In this document: positions 5,595-7,358 of the stretch, one piece after another
Numbering within the stretch: the first letter of the stretch is position 1
Layout of the letters: every line of letters begins with the position of its first letter
DNA from: Gemmatimonadales bacterium
Lineage (GTDB): Bacteria > Gemmatimonadota > Gemmatimonadetes > Gemmatimonadales > GWC2-71-9
Direction: 5' to 3'
Assembly: GCA_025929805.1 (NCBI GenBank)
Contig: JAICPP010000166.1
Coordinates: 1 to 7,358 of the forward strand
Length of the DNA stretch: 7,358 bases
Program-made: the position numbers and the translations under genes
Notes under the pieces: generated by a model
Seen by the model: only the letters and a program-made list of their open reading frames with translations
Database searches by the model: none
Told to the model about the DNA's origin: nothing

Positions 5595-6526
5595 CGACCG
5601 GTCACTCCCGACCCGATCACGTTGATCTGCTCGGACGAGAGGAGCACCACGACCCGAAGGAGGAAGCCACCCAACAGGACCAGCAGGGCGCCGCGGACGT
5701 GGAGCCGAAGCGGTCCGCCGCGGTGCTTGCGCTCCAGTATCAGCGGCACGACGATACCGGCACCGATGACACCCACCAGAAGCAGGAGGCCCCACCAGCC
5801 GAGAAAGACCTGGGCGACCGAGCCGAGCGAGAGGAGGAAGGCGATCAACACCAGCAGCTCCAGCAGCAACACTCGCTGGTCGAACCAGGAGAGCCAGGCG
5901 ATCGAGGCGGCATGTCCCACCCGCCGCCACAAGGCGAGCAGAATCAGGGTGGCTGCCCCGGTCGATGCACCGGAGACCAGGAACAGGAGGCCGACGAGGG
6001 TGGAGTCGGCCCAGATGGGCCGGTTGGTGACCGCCAGAAGCACTCCGGTGTAGCCCGCTAGGAAAAGGCCGAAGATGCTGCCCAGCACCGCTATCAGGAT
6101 CGATGGTCCCCGGCCTCGGAGGAAGCGAACCGGCGCCGACTGGAGCCAGCGGGAATCCTGCCGCTCCTCGCTCAACGAGGCCAGCGCCGCCAGGAAGGCG
6201 AACAGACTGAAGAGCAAGAGTCCCCACGATCCAACCGACATCGGCACCCAGGACTTGAACATCGGCAGGCCGGTGTGATTCTGGATCAGCATGTGCCAGA
6301 ACCGGAGCGGGCGGTCGAGGTCGATCGTGAGCAGGAAGCCGCTGATCAGGGCACCGGCGAAGGCGACGTAGTAGCCGACTCGGGCGAGCTCCCGATCCGG
6401 CGGGCGGGCGGAGAGCTGCAGCAACGACGCGAGAAAGAAAGCGGTGCCGGCGATGCCACCGACGAAGAAGTAGAAAATGATCCACCAGGTCCAGTGAGGC
6501 GCGGCGGTGAAGAAGGTGTCAGACAC
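5591..6526 (-). CDS. nrfD: NrfD/PsrC-type membrane subunit of formate dehydrogenase
   Basis: About 311 residues, MSDTFFTAAPHWTWWIIFYF onward, if started at the GTG at 6526. NrfD-family proteins are haem-free quinone-interacting membrane subunits of complex iron-sulfur molybdoenzymes and pass electrons between the iron-sulfur subunit and the quinone pool. About eight hydrophobic segments are visible, beginning WWIIFYFFVGGIAGTAFFLA and ending ALLVLLGGFLLRVVVLL. Family-like motifs include DLDRPLRFWHML after helix 2 and LAGYTGVLLA in helix 4. I prefer this GTG because GGGGAAGG lies 8 bases upstream. It overlaps the iron-sulfur gene stop by 8 bases. An in-frame ATG at 6553 would add nine residues and has no good ribosome site. 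The gene ends in an ATGA overlap with the small lipoprotein. It replaces the cytochrome b subunit (FdnI) of the Escherichia coli enzyme. The partner could be another molybdoenzyme, but the FdnH-like neighbour and fdhE favour formate dehydrogenase. Confidence 0.92.
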   Translation of the reverse strand: MSDTFFTAAPHWTWWIIFYFFVGGIAGTAFFLASLLQLSARPPDRELARVGYYVAFAGALISGFLLTIDLDRPLRFWHMLIQNHTGLPMFKSWVPMSVGSWGLLLFSLFAFLAALASLSEERQDSRWLQSAPVRFLRGRGPSILIAVLGSIFGLFLAGYTGVLLAVTNRPIWADSTLVGLLFLVSGASTGAATLILLALWRRVGHAASIAWLSWFDQRVLLLELLVLIAFLLSLGSVAQVFLGWWGLLLLVGVIGAGIVVPLILERKHRGGPLRLHVRGALLVLLGGFLLRVVVLLSSEQINVIGSGVTGR

Positions 6527-7325
6527 GCTCGCCACCTTCCCCTGCTTGCTCATCCATCCGGCGCTTGCGAAGTCCCACCATGCCCAGCAGCGCGAGCACC
6601 ACGGCGCCGGCGGTGGAAAAGAGTGAGGAGGGAATCAGGTTCCGGGTCGGCATCTTGGGCGATACCGGAAGGCCGTACACCTCCGGCTTATCAACCAGCA
6701 GATAGAACGAATTAAGCCCGCCCAGGAACTTGTCGTCGGCGCCGTAGAGGTAGGCGCGCTTCTCGCCCAGGCTGTGCAGCTGCTCTACTCGGGCCTGAGC
6801 CATCTCTTTCATCTCACGGATCGTCCCGAATCGGATCGAGTCGGTGGGACAGGCCTGGGAGCAGGCCGGCTCCATTCCGGCTTGGAGCCGGTCGTAGCAG
6901 AGGGTGCACTTCTGCGCGACGTTGGACACGTCGTTGATGCCAATGACTCCAAAGGGACAGGCGCCAATGCAGGCTCGGCAGCCGTTGCAGGTGTCCGACT
7001 GGATTACCACCGTGTCGAACTCGGTCCGGATGATGGCGCCGGTGGGGCAGACTTCGAGGCAGGGTGCGTTCACGCAGTGTTTGCAGACGTCGCTCATCAT
7101 CAGCCAGCGTCCGTCGACCCGGTCTTCGCTGAACTGCTCGATGAACTTGACGTGGCGCCAGTGGATCCCGTCCAGCCGGACCGTGTTGTCGTAGCTGTCC
7201 CCGCTCATCTCGGTCACGCCGCCATTGGTGGAGGGGAGCTGGTTCCACTCCTTGCAGGCCACCTCGCACGCCTTGCAGCCGATGCAGACGGTGGTATCGG
7301 TGTAGAAGCCCATTGGTTCAGGCAT
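6519..7325 (-). CDS. fdnH: Formate dehydrogenase iron-sulfur (beta) subunit, FdnH/FdhB-like
   Basis: 268 residues. It should carry electrons from the catalytic subunit to the membrane subunit through four [4Fe-4S] clusters. The sixteen expected ligands are present: C14/C17/C20/C24 (CIGCKACEVAC), C81/C84/C89/C93 (CKHCVNAPCLEVCP), C113/C116/C119/C123 (CNGCRACIGACP) and C140/C143/C155/C159 (CTLC, then ACSQACP). A single C-terminal helix (about 234-252) followed by RKRR matches the membrane anchor of FdnH and FdoH, with the cluster domain predicted on the periplasmic side. There is no signal peptide, as expected for a subunit exported by hitch-hiking on the Tat signal of the catalytic subunit. 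Start ATG at 7325 has GGAG 6 bases upstream. The end overlaps nrfD by 8 bases. Related DmsB/PsrB-type subunits share the cluster pattern, but the anchor helix and the fdhE context favour formate dehydrogenase. The catalytic gene is probably just beyond the right edge. Confidence 0.95.
   Translation of the reverse strand: MPEPMGFYTDTTVCIGCKACEVACKEWNQLPSTNGGVTEMSGDSYDNTVRLDGIHWRHVKFIEQFSEDRVDGRWLMMSDVCKHCVNAPCLEVCPTGAIIRTEFDTVVIQSDTCNGCRACIGACPFGVIGINDVSNVAQKCTLCYDRLQAGMEPACSQACPTDSIRFGTIREMKEMAQARVEQLHSLGEKRAYLYGADDKFLGGLNSFYLLVDKPEVYGLPVSPKMPTRNLIPSSLFSTAGAVVLALLGMVGLRKRRMDEQAGEGGERV
6535..6542 (-). promoter_or_regulatory. Ribosome binding site deciding the NrfD start
   Basis: GGGGAAGG on the minus strand, 8 bases before the GTG at 6526. 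The competing in-frame ATG at 6553 lacks a comparable site, so this favours the shorter protein. Confidence 0.5.
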
Positions 7326-7331
7326 AGCAGA

Positions 7332-7335
7332 CTCC
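7332..7335 (-). promoter_or_regulatory. Ribosome binding site of the iron-sulfur subunit gene
   Basis: GGAG on the minus strand, 6 bases before the ATG at 7325. The remaining bases to the right edge show no stop codon in any minus-strand frame, so whether an upstream gene reads into this point cannot be told. Confidence 0.55.
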
Positions 7336-7358
7336 GGCGGGGAAGCGGGGAGGCGGGC

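Noticed and set aside
5196..6053. 285-codon plus-strand frame opposite fdhE and nrfD
   Set aside because: It is antisense to two well-supported genes, and its Arg/Thr/Pro-rich product has no recognisable feature.
5595..6485. Upstream extension of the small-lipoprotein frame to a 380-codon gene
   Set aside because: The extension overlaps nearly all of nrfD in another frame and is Arg/Pro/Leu-rich. Only the part from the ATG at 5594 carries a signal sequence and a ribosome site.

Overview
This GC-rich bacterial window has two unrelated halves. The best-fitting host is a member of the Gemmatimonadota or a similar soil or sediment lineage. That guess rests on the GRGGMATV-type kinase with a PEGA plus sulfatase-modifying-factor tail, the GC-rich codon use and the mixture of genes. 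No phylogenetic marker is present, so it stays an inference.

Left half (1-4011). A minus-strand Ser/Thr protein kinase runs off the left edge. Its 652 visible residues carry a complete kinase domain, one membrane helix, a PEGA-like domain and the first part of an FGE/SUMF1-type domain. A perfect 11-bp hairpin (2011-2037) separates it from a minus-strand aqualysin-I-type subtilisin protease (2063-3241) made as a lipoprotein precursor. A 161-bp divergent spacer follows, then the only plus-strand gene, a DUF99 (endonuclease dU family) protein (3403-4011) with an apparent Asp-to-Gly change in a conserved motif.

Right half (4063-7325). This is a tight minus-strand cluster for a membrane-bound, probably periplasm-facing formate dehydrogenase. 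In transcription order it holds an iron-sulfur beta subunit (6519-7325), an NrfD-type membrane subunit (5591-6526), a small 83-residue lipoprotein easily missed in annotation (5343-5594), the maturation factor FdhE (4510-5391) and an unrecognised 130-residue protein (4063-4455). Successive genes overlap by 8, 4 and 49 nt, which indicates one translationally coupled unit. The molybdenum/tungsten catalytic subunit is not visible and would be expected just beyond the right edge. Electrons from formate would pass through the four [4Fe-4S] clusters of the beta subunit to the quinone pool via NrfD, while FdhE assists the catalytic subunit.

The most unusual non-coding signal is a pair of heptanucleotide repeat arrays in opposite orientation (4393-4427 and 4477-4511). 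They flank the annotated start codon of the last operon gene and could fold into a long imperfect hairpin around it. I see no CRISPR array, insertion sequence, tRNA or rRNA. Nothing here proves a wholly new system. The least explained elements are the lipoprotein, the 130-residue protein and the heptamer hairpin.
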